A stretch of DNA of 64,000 nucleotides from Adiantum capillus-veneris. Its lineage: Eukaryota > Streptophyta > Polypodiopsida > Polypodiales > Pteridaceae. Shown here piece by piece: positions 1 through 10,465 of this stretch (position 1 is the stretch's first letter; each line of letters begins with the position of its first letter). The notes under the pieces are model-generated. The model saw only the letters and a program-made list of their open reading frames with translations. It did no database searches and had not been told where the DNA came from. The stretch is from NCBI GenBank assembly GCA_014529385.2, contig CM043970.1:45600279-45664278 (forward strand), read 5' to 3'. A program made the position numbers and the translations under genes.

Positions 1-303
1 TAATGATAGATTTTAAAAGGTGTATCAAGGAGGCGATAGCAAACAATAACGAGTATATGTAGTCATTAATGAAGTAGATTAAATAGAGATTAGAAACTAA
101 TAGAGTGAGATTGAAGACCGAATTTTGAGATGCATTCACAATTGAAAAATGACAATAGATTAGAGGAGAGGAAAATATTAATATCTGAGAGGAGAGTAGA
201 AGTTTAGGACCTGTGAATGTAATCTCAAAAGACAAGTTACAATGGTTAGTAGAATGAAATTTTGATTGATTCAGGTTTAGGAGAGATTAAGAGGAAGGGA
301 GGG

Positions 304-565
<262 letters not shown>

Positions 566-743
566 AAGAGGTGCGCCTGGATAAGCCTTTAGAATTTGAA
601 ATTCAAATTTCAAATCTGGACTCCACTGCTATATCAGATCTTCACCTGCACAATCAAAAAGAGAAAGACATACACACACACACACACACAGAGCGTTTTG
701 GGACTGCAAATAGATACGTAGAGGAGAGGGAGATGGAAAAGTA

Positions 744-815
744 AAGAACCGTACCTGTCACGTCGTCGTTGGTTTTTTCACAGTCTGCAAAAAAATCCAA
801 ACCCTATTTTTATGT

Positions 816-908
<93 letters not shown>

Positions 909-1055
909 AATGTAGAGGTGTGAAAAAGATCCTTGTGGAGCCGCGAGCATGTGTGCAGAGGGCAAGGAGATGCGGGAGTAAAGAATCTCACCTGTCACGC
1001 CATCGTCGAATTTGTCACTGTCTGTAGAAAAATCCAAACCTAGTATAATATAGAA
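744..1055. repeat. Direct repeat pair flanking a GA tract
   Basis: Segments 744-819 and 979-1055 are similar: both contain ACCTGTCACG followed by a shared tail ending AAAAATCCAAACC and TAGAAG. Between them lies a (GA)n tract at about 818-905. I see no convincing gene here; the reading frames over the GA tract only encode Ser-Leu or Arg-Glu repeats. Confidence 0.7.
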
Positions 1056-1748
1056 GGTTTCAAAAGCATTAAAAAGTCTTTAATAGCTTTTCCCACCAAC
1101 CCTACCAAGGTTAGACTAGCAAACTCACATGTGTCGACCAAAACTAATGGTTTTCATGATGGTTAAAAGAAGTGGAAAAAAAAACTTTTCGCAAAAATCA
1201 ACATAACTTTCACATATGGAGTCCGATTGCAGAACTTTTCTTATGAGCCTGTAGAGGTTTTATCAACTTTTTTTTAAAGAGGTTTTATGAACAATTTTTG
1301 AAAAAACGATGTTTAAGGGGTCAAAAAATTCGATGAAGTTAGGGGTGTCTAGAGCTAGTTTTTTGATAGTTTTGGGAAAATAATGCTCACAAGTTGGACA
1401 TAGTTTTGACTTCCCTTGGCTAAAACCTCTTAGGATCAATGCGAGGGACCCGCCTCCACCAACCCTCTTGCTTAACCGATTTCGTGGCACCTTTTTGCAT
1501 GTAAAATTGTCCTACTACAACACGTAAAACACCAGGACTATAATCACCAAGACTCGATTTACACATAAACAACTGAGAAAAAAACCTCATTGTATTTTGA
1601 ATGTCCATCAAGGCTCAATTGTCATAGCATAATCTCCAAGGCCACCTATACTCAAACTAATGTCCTATCCTAAAAGAAGACTATATGACTAACTAGGCTC
1701 GAACTTAAGTTTGAGCCACTCATGCAAGGGGGATATTTCTAGGTGAGC
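1056..1748. other. Unassigned non-coding stretch
   Basis: AT-rich sequence with several A/T runs. Only short reading frames without recognisable domains are present, and no repeat boundary was recognised. Confidence 0.4.
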
Positions 1749-1749
1749 A

Positions 1750-1784
1750 CTTTTTAGGAATCAGGTGAGCAGATTCCTAAAAAG
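1750..1784 (+). repeat. Hairpin, 13 bp perfect stem
   Basis: CTTTTTAGGAATC (1750-1762) is followed by a 9 nt loop and its exact reverse complement (1772-1784). A homologous hairpin occurs on the minus strand at 12649-12682. Both lie tens of bases from a GA/TC microsatellite, suggesting the structured end of a repeat family. Confidence 0.8.
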
Positions 1785-1827
1785 ATTCTCTCTTGCTCTT
1801 TGTGGACTATCTCTATCTCTCTCTTTG

Positions 1828-1873
<46 letters not shown>

Positions 1874-1892
1874 ACATAGAGAGAGAGAGAGT
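1828..1892. repeat. (GA)n tract with GATA start
   Basis: Short GATA units lead into (GA)n, interrupted once near 1871-1876 by GCCACATA. It lies about 45 bp after the hairpin at 1750-1784. Confidence 0.85.
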
Positions 1893-2029
1893 TGAGGCAC
1901 AGTCAAAGATATGGAAGCTAGACAATTTGTTTCAAAAACAATATAGACAAGGGTACTTAAAACAAGAACTCCCATTAATAATAAAAAAGTTACATTTTAT
2001 TAAACTTGCATTACATAAACAAGAAGTGT

Positions 2030-2368
2030 TCATCTTCTGGAAGGCCCGATTTTAGTAGTTGATGTGCTCCCTTCGATTGGCATATTAAGATTCACCACGT
2101 TGCTTAGCTGCTGCCTCATTTCCTCCTCATCCTCCTCAGTGATGAGCCCAATCTTCTTCCAGTAAGAGAAAGCTAGTTGTCCTTTCTCGTTCAAATTGAT
2201 TAAGCTCCGCATATTGAGTTCCTTGCGGCATTGATAGAGGTGATACACGTTGATGGTTGCCTTGAGAGCCTGACGAAACCAGTCAGCTCCATACAATGCC
2301 TCTCCGTTTGGAATGGCTTTCATGGCATCCCACGCTAACTTTATTTTACTCTCAAGATCGTTGGACAT
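2030..2368 (-). CDS. Small unknown protein, 112 aa
   Basis: I do not recognise this protein. It starts with MSNDLESKIKLAWDAMKAIP, is probably helical, and ends in a Ser/Thr-rich tail. The frame is intact, begins with ATG at 2368 and has a good TATA box (CTATAAATT) about 70 bp upstream. It lies just downstream, on the same strand, of the MULE transposase. It could be a second MULE-encoded protein, a captured host fragment or an unrelated small gene. The TATA box close to an intact ATG makes real expression plausible, but this is inferred from sequence alone. Confidence 0.45.
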   Translation of the reverse strand: MSNDLESKIKLAWDAMKAIPNGEALYGADWFRQALKATINVYHLYQCRKELNMRSLINLNEKGQLAFSYWKKIGLITEEDEEEMRQQLSNVVNLNMPIEGSTSTTKIGPSRR

Positions 2369-2435
2369 CGTGAAAGAAGGAGAGGTGTGCTAGGAAGCTA
2401 GTGGACGCTTTCACAAAAATAACTCAAGCTATGGC

Positions 2436-2444
2436 AATTTATAG
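2436..2444 (-). promoter_or_regulatory. TATA box for the 112 aa ORF
   Basis: On the minus strand the sequence reads CTATAAATT, about 70 bp upstream of the ATG at 2368, a typical plant core-promoter distance once a short 5' UTR is allowed. Confidence 0.5.
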
Positions 2445-2621
2445 CCACTGTGGTAATATTATATTATTTTATACACGATTTGACACATAAACAACAAGTA
2501 CTCAAATATGAAAAAAAGTTGCAAATGAATGTATCCAAATGTGACCATCCTAAGATAAAATTAGAAAGTAGTACAATTGTTTAGGTAAAGCATACTAAGA
2601 AAAAGTGAGCATTGTCAAATG

Positions 2622-4789
2622 CTATGCATCCATGCCTGGATAAGTCTGGCTTCGACTCAGTGCCCTGAAGATATCAACATCTTCCAGGATTGGTTGATGG
2701 ATAAACATGTTCTCATTTTGGCTTAGCCCTAGCACACGCAGATAAATAAAATACAAATGTTTACATGCAAGATATGGTTTTTGCTTTGACACCCGTTCCA
2801 TGAAGTCTGGGCATGTGCACGATGGCTGGTTGCTAATACAAACTTTGTACATCCCGACATGACCATCTTCACTTTTCGTCTCTAGTTTGAAGACCTCACT
2901 AACACCATCTACTGCACATATCTCTTCTACGACCTTCGCTCTCGGGGCTAGTGCTAGACTAATCTTGCGAGCAACATCCTCGGAAATGGAAGTCCGATAC
3001 CGTACACGTAGACCATCTCGCACTGTGGCTCTTGCACTGCCTTTAGGAGTGGATGCATCTTTTGACTTGAAAGGAGAGTTTGTCATATTTTGTTCTTGAG
3101 CAACTGGCGTTACATTAGATACTCCTTCTTTGCTTAACTCCACTTGATACCCCCCTTCATGCAATATTTGCACCTCATCCTCCGATAGGTTGGTGCCCAC
3201 ATGCACGGGCCAAGTGTGTGGTGGATGAAGAGGCTGCGGCTCAATGTTCTGGTCTACTATATGACAATGCAACACATGATCCGGACAAAACCAAAACCAT
3301 TGACGCACCACACCATTTGGATGTTTTCGATATCCTTCAAACGATGGGGCTGGTATACCAAGGCTAGAACTTGCTATACTGCATCCACACTTGCGTCCGC
3401 CTCTTGGTGTGCCGCTACATGTGACCCTACTACCTTGTGGAGTTCGACGTATGGCCCACATTGCCTCATTGACCTTGCGCTCAACTACATACTGCCCACC
3501 AGAACCAATACTTCGTTTTGGGGTTTGTGATATCCCTTCTTCTGCAAAGTTGATCTTACATGGTCTTCCACACTTCTTGCGATCTTTGGTGACCGAGTTG
3601 TACTCTGGCCTATGTGATGCATCATCTTCCACGTTGATAACCTCATTTGGCTTCCGTTTCTGCCTTGATGTCTCCTTATCTCCTGTTAATGGAGTTGGTT
3701 GTTTATACATTGGAGTGCCCTCAGTAGCCGCATTCACTGCTCTAATCACTTGGCTAGGACGTTTTTCATGGCGTTCCGTAAGCTTTTGTATTGATGGACC
3801 CTTCCCAATGTGTTTTCCATGGCTGTATGAAATGGCCTTTGTGCTCTGTAAGATGGAATTTGCAAGGTCGGTTGTACATGCATCATATAATGATATGCGT
3901 TTACGGAAACCCTCCCCTGCTAGCCAATTGCCATGCTTGCTCTCCGCAAGGTTAGTGCGTGGAGTGTTTGGTCCATCAGAGCTACTTTCTACGCATGTCA
4001 TACTGCCACCCCAATGTGCAATACGAATTTCCCACCAACTAAGCCATGAATCCATGTATGGAATGTTACGGTCTATGCAATGACCGTTACGCCACCATTG
4101 GCGTATCAGACGAGCCTCTGCTATTGCAACCTCTTTTGTTGGTGCTTGCCTCCACTTCTCACACATTTGTTTGTGTGTGTGTTGAGAAGCTTTCACCACA
4201 TACTTCATTGTGTGTTGATTCAAGCTTTGCTTCCAATGGAAAAGACAAGAACGCTCTCGGCCGCTCATTGTATTGGTCTTGTCACCACCATTGAAAACAA
4301 TTCGAATTGCATTCCAATTTGCTTGAGCTTCATCAGCCATGTAGCCAAAGAAATTTGCTTTGTCACACCCACATGATATCATTACATCATTAAGGCACTC
4401 CCAAAACAAACATTGCGTTTCCATGTCTTCCTGTTTCATGTCACAAGTTGCAATAGTCAAAAGGTCCTTCATGCTGCAAACAAATTGTTTTAGAGAGAGT
4501 AAATGGAAAGCCACAAAGCTCTTAAGATGCGCCATGTACCTTGGATCATAGACATGACAGGCCATAGTCACCCAATCATTAACATGTCTGGTGTGATCAA
4601 ACTGGATCCACGCACGTCGAAGATCACCATCCCGATCTTGTCTCATTTGGTTGACTAGGTCCACACCGGATGTTGGACCAATTGTGGACATTTTGAAGAC
4701 ATAACATTTCTCCCTCTCCATACCTTGACCAGGAAACCGGCTTCCATGGAAAAACTCATATGTGTAGTCTCGCTTCAGTTTTAGGAGTG
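2622..4789 (-). pseudogene. MULE transposase, catalytic and SWIM part
   Basis: A 699 codon frame starts at the ATG at 4721, but its frame is open further, to about 4789. Near the N-terminus WIQFDHTRHVNDW carries the likely first catalytic Asp. The segment around YMADEAQANWNAIR carries the second, followed by CLFHW, the C-x2-H signature of MULE DDE domains. The middle is basic and low-complexity. The C-terminus has a SWIM zinc finger (CTCPDF followed by CKH, residues about 645-675). The transposase would act on the element ends in the nucleus. The missing N-terminal part is the frame at 4792-6066; a 1 nt shift at about 4790-4800 separates the two, so this copy is probably inactive unless an intron or frameshift joins them. 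Confidence 0.85.
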
Positions 4790-4791
4790 CA

Positions 4792-6066
4792 TCAATGCCA
4801 ATTTAAAGATTCTTTGTCAACCCCTCTATGTAAAATAGATACTGACCTCCGAAACCTGTCAATGTTAAAAGTGTTTAGATTAAAAAATAATTTAGCATAG
4901 AGTTTTGCATCGAAATAAGAATCTAGGAAATGCTCATACCAGTTATCTTGCACCAATGGGCCCAACTCCTCAGCGATTGCAAATAGTTGTTGCTCGCCTA
5001 AAATACCTTCGTTGGTGTTGTTGCGAAGAAGTGTTGTACTTATAATTTCTTTTGCCAAACACATTTGAACCTTCCCGGCTCGTGCGTGTGGGTCAACAGT
5101 CAAAATCCTTTGCACCATCAGCTTGGTGTTGTCCCTTAGTGTTTTGGATGTGCCGCTGCGCACATCGTGTCGATGTGTGCCACGATGAATCATGACCCTA
5201 GTGGCAGTCTCATCGGATGGCATGACATAGTATACTACACAATCACATGTTGCAATACAGAAAGCAATTGCCTTACAAAAATGGCATGTAAGGCTCTTAT
5301 CTCCAATCTTACAATATTCCACAGGTCCAGTTGCCTTTTGTATGTACCCGTTGAAATGACTTGTATTGGGAATATGATAATTAACCAAGAGGACACATTG
5401 TTCATTCATGCACTTGAGAGATCCTATGCAATGACTAAGAGGCACTACACCTGCAAATACAATATTGGATGTAGTAGGCTTCGACCACAAATGAGGATCA
5501 TACTTATGCTCCATCGCATCCATATGGTGCAACTTTCCCATGGTAGGTGGAAATTCTAGAACGAGATCTCCATTGTAAGGCCTTGGAATCTCTGTAACTT
5601 GTTCCACTACTTTGATTTGCATTAACAGCTTTGTCAATGTGCCCTTCTTCTCGGCCTGTAAGAGCTTTTGTCTTGTACTCCTTTTGAAGCTGTTTGAGGG
5701 CAAAACTCGAGGGGAGGTAGATAGATCTATTAACTCCTTTGGACCGAATTGCATCTTTGACGGACTATCCACAATGGAAATGGGAATCATGCTAGGTGAG
5801 CCGGCATACTGTGTTTGATGAGATACGTTGACTTTGTATTTACGTGAAAGCTGCTCATCCAATACATAGATGAATTCACCCAAATTGTTGAGAGTCCTCT
5901 CAAGAGGCAAATTCATTTCAATATCACCTACTTCGATAACAACATCTAAAGTTGTAAATTGCATTGGAGAAATTAATTCTAAAAGAAATGATTCAGATAT
6001 TATGAATTTACCATTGTAAAAAGGATAAGGAAACTCTTTACCCAAGAAAAATAAAGAGCAAGCCAT
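4792..6066 (-). pseudogene. MULE transposase, N-terminal zinc module
   Basis: This 424 codon frame has a Cys/His cluster at residues about 220-310, ending CDCVVYYV and IHRGTHRHDV. That resembles the GCM1/WRKY/FLYWCH-type zinc module found in front of many MULE catalytic domains. Its C-terminal end runs straight into the frame of the catalytic part with a 1 nt shift: this frame stops at 4792-4794 while the other frame reads on as IDALLKLKRDYTY. The N-terminal 200 residues are unfamiliar. The role would be binding of the terminal repeats. Confidence 0.75.
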
Positions 6067-6240
6067 AATAAGATGCTAAGCAAATAATTAAGCACAAGAT
6101 TACATTGTATAAGCTAAAACAAATTGATTATATACTCACGTCTAATAAGTAGCCGTTATAAATTTAAAATTAATATTATTTTATTATTTAAAAAATTAAT
6201 GTTAAAAAATATGAAATAAATTTTTTTAAAAAAAATTGTT
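6067..6240. other. Very AT-rich stretch next to MULE
   Basis: Long A/T runs and no frame. It marks a sharp composition border with the GC-rich island that begins near 6280. Confidence 0.6.
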
Positions 6241-6289
6241 ACAAAATATTTTTTGTGTGACTGTGTGGGTGATCATGGGCTGGAACGTT

Positions 6290-6625
6290 TTGCGTGGACA
6301 GAAGCAAGGCACTAACGCAAGGGGGGCGGAGGGAGAGAGACCAGGGCAATGGGCGGTCGGGTTTTGCGTGCAGGGCCACCGGTAGGGGCGGAGGTTTGGG
6401 GGGGGGGGGGGGGGGGGGCAAGGGGGCACAGGAGCGGGCGGGGCAAGGGGACAGCGGAGGCGGGGGCGGGCAGAGGCCGCAGCTTGGCCGGGGGGCAAGG
6501 GGCAAGGGGGCGTAGGAGCGGGGCGGAGGCTGCAGCTTGGGTGGGGGGGGGGGGGGGAGGGGGGGCAAGGGGGCGCAGGAGCACAGGCGGGGGCGGGTGG
6601 GGGGGGGGGGGGAGCGGAGCGGGAT
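6290..6625. repeat. G-run island, G-quadruplex prone
   Basis: The plus strand carries repeated G runs (about 20 G near 6400, and further runs of about 10-14 G near 6545 and 6600) separated by short CA or CGGA spacers. Three long overlapping frames here encode only Gly/Arg or Pro/Ala repeats and are composition artefacts. The island is sharply bounded and unlike the AT-rich flanks. Confidence 0.85.
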
Positions 6626-6636
6626 GGGCGACCACT

Positions 6637-6666
6637 CGCCCATGGCCAACGCGTTGGCCATGGGCG
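6637..6666. repeat. 30 bp perfect palindrome
   Basis: CGCCCATGGCCAACG is followed immediately by its exact reverse complement. The 5' part also pairs with TGGGCG at 6625-6630, giving a nested alternative hairpin. Confidence 0.95.
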
Positions 6667-6689
6667 GGCACACGCTCCACCAAGCGGAG

Positions 6690-6845
6690 TGCCACGTGTA
6701 CTGCTCCCCAACGACAGTACACGTGGCCAACTCATTGCCTGCGTGGCAGTGTGCGTGGCCACGTGGACTGCCACGTGTACTGTCGGTTGGCGACATGTCC
6801 ACGTGGACACGCAACGGGCACCTGCGCCAGCGTGTCCACGTGCCT
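6690..6845. repeat. Cluster of CACGTG inverted repeats
   Basis: GCCACGTGTACTG near 6691 is mirrored by CAGTACACGTGGC near 6715. Further GCCACGTGGAC, GCCACGTGTACTG and GTCCACGTGGAC segments follow to 6845. The same 10-13 bp word occurs in both orientations several times, so many alternative stem-loops can form. CACGTG is also the plant G-box core. Confidence 0.85.
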
Positions 6846-6847
6846 TG

Positions 6848-7033
6848 CCACGTGTGTGTGTGTGTGTGAACACACACACAAACACAAACGCACACACACA
6901 CGGGCGCTGGGGTGCATGTGACACACACACACACACGCGCGCCTCAGTGCAGCGTGTGTGTGTGTGTGCACGCACACACACACACACACACACGCACACG
7001 TACACACACACCTGCACACACACACACACACAC
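6848..7033. repeat. Alternating (TG)n and (CA)n tracts
   Basis: Runs of TG and CA alternate several times (TG near 6850-6868, CA near 6870-6900, CA near 6921-6936, TG near 6953-6968, CA near 6972-7031). Opposite-phase tracts can pair with each other, and alternating purine-pyrimidine DNA favours Z-form. Confidence 0.9.
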
Positions 7034-7770
7034 TATGGTTAAACATCATGAAGTGAGATACTTCTTTCCCTCATAAGGTTCCTTTCTTTTTTTATAAATA
7101 AAAAACAAAAAAAACAACCCCCCCCCCCCTATTGACAAAATAGGGCCTTCATTGCTACATTACACCACCGACTTGGGTATTGGGCAAATGGCTTGTAAAA
7201 AATCCTCAAAACTATCATGACAATAAGAAGGCGGCTCCTTCCACCCTCGGACTGTGTAAAGGCACTCTGTCTCCCCTGACAGTAATGGCTTCTGACGCGT
7301 GAGAGGACTCCCACAACAAGGGACGGCTCTGCTCTCTTCACTTCAGACACTCAGGAAGCGTGCATACCAACCTATAAATTCTAAAGGTGAGGGCTCTCCT
7401 TTGCCCTCACTTAGCTTGAGAGTCAGTGTTTTGTGTGGGGTAAACCCGATTCTGTGTCATTTCTACTTGAAAGTCGGAAAACAATGGAGCTTGCTGCTCA
7501 GACTCCACATGTATTATAGTTTACCTAAACTGTCTTTTGTCATCAGAGACCGACTGTTGTGTTTTTCTAAAAAATGTTTAACATGGGGCTTGATCAAGCC
7601 TAATGGGTGTTATTCCGTGACCGACTGTGGTTCTTAAGATATTTTAGCATAACATATGGTTGCTAATTACTCAAAGGCTATTTTTGCAGTCGTTAAAGAG
7701 ACTGCAGATTAGGCATTTTACTGGTTTTTTGGTTTTTTTTTAATACTCTGCCTGACGGGCTCTCTTAGAG
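7034..7770. other. Unassigned stretch with poly-C run
   Basis: A short CT/T-rich stretch, an A-rich run and about 12 C in a row (7117-7129) are followed by sequence with only short frames. No domain recognised. Confidence 0.4.
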
Positions 7771-7789
7771 CTAGATTGTAGTAGCACAA

Positions 7790-8800
7790 CAATGGGTAAA
7801 CACTTGGTATATAACACTAAGTAACTGGTTCTTTTGGGCCGGGGCATGGTTTAGCATTGCCTTAAAATATTCATATGCATATAATGGGACAATATGGTGG
7901 GCCGTTGAACTGCTTGTGCATAGAAAACAAATGTTTTTTTTCTTGTTTTTTGACTTTCCTATGACTACCAATGAAGGAATGGAGTTTTGTTTAGTAACTA
8001 TGGGCATGCCACACCCCCATTTGCTATGGGCTGAAATGGTATGATATAAACATCATGGTAATACAAAGGAGAGGTGCTCCTGACCCTGGACTGGTTTTCT
8101 GCCGCATCTTTTACTAAACTATCAGGGTTTGTTTTTTCTTCGTACTGTGTGTGGTTGGCACCATTTAGTGGTTGTTTTGCAATAAGGGTAGCTTGAGGAA
8201 GACTGGTTTTTTTCGACAGACATTCGCTGTGGCTCTTAAATATTGGAGCAAGGCATTTTACTATGGGGATAAACACCTAAGGGAGTGATGTTAAACTATA
8301 CAAATGGCCATATTGGGCTACCTGGGCATGAGTTTTTTGTTATGGATTTTTTGTGGTAAGGCACCTGGTTATGAATTATGGCATGATTGGGTTCAATGAA
8401 TCGGGAGCTTGTTGGTATACACACTCATTAACTGGTTTTTTTGAATGAAATTACTAGGCTGAGGCATGTTTTAGCATTGCCTTAAAACTTCATATGCATA
8501 GAATGGGACATTATGGTAAGCCTTGGGACTGCTTGTGCATAAAAAACAACGGTTTTTTTGGACTTTCCTATGGCTTTACTAATGGAGATAAACACATGAG
8601 GTAATGGTGTTTGCTTAGTATGGTAACTAGGGCATGGTACACCCCATCTGCTATGGGCTAACATGGTATGATATAACATCATGATAATGCAAATGCGAGG
8701 TGCTCCTGACCTTGAATTGGTTTTTTCGCGTCTTTGGTAAACTGTAGGGGTATGTCGGCTGTTCATACTGTGTGTGGTTAGCACCTCTTAGGCTAGTAAA
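7790..8800. repeat. Diverged direct duplication, offset about 620 bp
   Basis: Segment 7795-8175 is similar to 8420-8795. Shared landmarks are CATATGCATA.AATGGGACA, CTGCTTGTGCATA, GACTTTCCTATG, CTATGGGCT, GAGGTGCTCCTGACC and GTACTGTGTGTGGTT. Both copies carry many indels, so the duplication is old. The short minus-strand frames inside are not conserved between copies and are probably not genes. Confidence 0.75.
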
Positions 8801-9294
8801 AAATAATGACTGGCTGGAATGATTTGACATACATTGGTAGATAGAATTTTTTGCTACCGACTGTTTCTTGCTACTGAGTGTTGTACTGGCTCTTTCTCGA
8901 GCAGTCGCTAGTTTATAGCTACTGGTTGTTGTTGGCTCTGCAAGTGGTGCGCTACTAGTTGTAAAAGTGACGTGTGTGCGCATACTGAATAATTGGGGCG
9001 CTGTTCTTAACCATTACAGGGCGTTAATTTATATTTTTTTGACATATTGCATGACGTGCAGGATTGGAAGTTATATGTTAAAAACTACTTGTGTTAACTT
9101 GGCGTGATAAATTGCTGGGCTTAAGTACAGCTTGGCGCTTGTAATTTCATATAAAAACAAATGGTTGGGGTGGTACTCATTGCATCTAGTACCTCTGGTT
9201 GATAAACAAGTAAGGTATCTCACTCAGTCAAGGGCCGAACACTGTCGTTCTTGTAAAAATGGATAATGACTTGTGGATATCATTGGCATTATAA
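8801..9294. other. Unassigned non-coding stretch
   Basis: Low-complexity CTACTGG/TTGCTA words near 8850-8960, otherwise nothing recognised. Confidence 0.35.
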
Positions 9295-9505
9295 AGGTAA
9301 GTATATGGATGGTATTTTTAGCTTTGGCATAGCTTCCAAGCTATGATTCAAAAAATTGGGATTCCATGTGCTAGAAAAGGTCAGACATGACCTATGTTTG
9401 AATAAAGGGATACCAATGATACCATGGGATTACTAAGTCTGAAGGTAAGTATATGGTTGCTATTTTTGGGCATAAGCATAGCTACCGAGCTATGGATCTT
9501 GAAAT
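9295..9505. repeat. Short diverged tandem pair
   Basis: GGTAAGTATATGG followed by a TATTTTT..GCATAGCT..GAGCTATG block occurs at 9295-9355 and again at 9442-9500, about 147 bp apart. Confidence 0.6.
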
Positions 9506-10465
9506 GTTTTTGACTCTTGATGAACTTCACCACTCACATTAAAAAGTAAAATATATCACTCATTTATAAAAAAAGAGACTACTAAATAACCTAGCTTGTC
9601 TAAAGTAATTAAATTCTATAAGATGGACATGGATAACAACTGATATGGTCCATTGATACCTGTAAAACACATCCAAGGCTAACTGAATTGTTGTCTTGTT
9701 TGGATGGATGCAGGTAAGGACTCTATCTTATCTTGGAGGGTTTCTTTTCTTTGGCAAGCAACATTACTGTTATGAAATATCCATTGAAAAATGGGGAAGT
9801 TTTTTTACTACCTACCACATTGAAAGAGGATCTCTTTCTTACAATCATTGTACTTAGATAATTCTGATACTGAGTTATTTTTGTACAAATCAGTTCATTG
9901 ATCCTTGGCCAGTTGTCTTTTGAATGTAAAAGTTCAATTATGTCTTATTAAGTAAGATTTAATAGAGCTACACACACATCCTATACATAAGGTCTCCCCT
10001 CTGGGGAAACCGGGATGCTGGCCTAGGACATTTTCGGTAGTAGAGCTCTAAATTGGGACCCACAGTCGTTAAATCCTTCATCGGTAGACTGGTGGTAGGT
10101 GGCCCCTTTGTTAGACTCTCTTCTGGTCCCCTGCTCACGGCTACCATAGTCTCTGACTCAGCCGGTTTAAGGTTTGCAGGACCAAAAAAAAGACACTTTT
10201 TCCAATCTTTATATCAACTGTGTTTCAGGACTGCTCACAATATAGATTGACAACTCGCATGAGTACAAATCACAACCCTAAGAATCACTCAAAGATCCTT
10301 GACTAGATCAAGCTCTTCATTAAAGACCATGCACTAAAAGATACCATAGCTGCTAGAACTAGACCTTTCCTTGCTAGGAAAGTGAAAACATGTATCACAT
10401 ACTATGACAAGAAATAATTTACCTGACCTCAATTTGTTTTGTAGACTCTTGCCCTTTCTTAAGGT
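9506..10465. other. Unassigned stretch before gag-like ORF
   Basis: A short frame (10053-10250) has no recognisable domain. A possible splice acceptor (TTTTGTAG) lies at about 10437-10444, just before the frame that follows. Nothing else was recognised. Confidence 0.35.

Larger units (their letters stand above)
2622..6066 (-). mobile_element. Mutator-like (MULE) transposon, coding part
   Basis: Two adjoining minus-strand frames together encode an almost full MULE transposase: an N-terminal Cys/His module (4792-6066) and the DDE plus SWIM part (2622-4789). I could not identify terminal inverted repeats or the 8-9 bp target duplication, so the element limits are unknown; the coordinates cover only the coding part. 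The AT-rich stretch 6067-6240 is probably its 5' non-coding end. Confidence 0.8.

Noticed and set aside
758-1037. Ser-Leu repeat frames over the GA tract
   Set aside because: Pure microsatellite translation; the same occurs at every GA/CT tract (for example 12398-12742, 46859-47268, 52759-53086, 53481-53693).
3391-4083. 230 codon plus-strand frame within the MULE transposase
   Set aside because: Antisense shadow of the transposase coding region, which has clear domain evidence on the minus strand.
6226-7042. Several long overlapping frames in the GC-rich island
   Set aside because: They lie on both strands and encode only Gly/Pro/Arg or Cys-Val/His-Thr repeats caused by G runs and CA/TG tracts.
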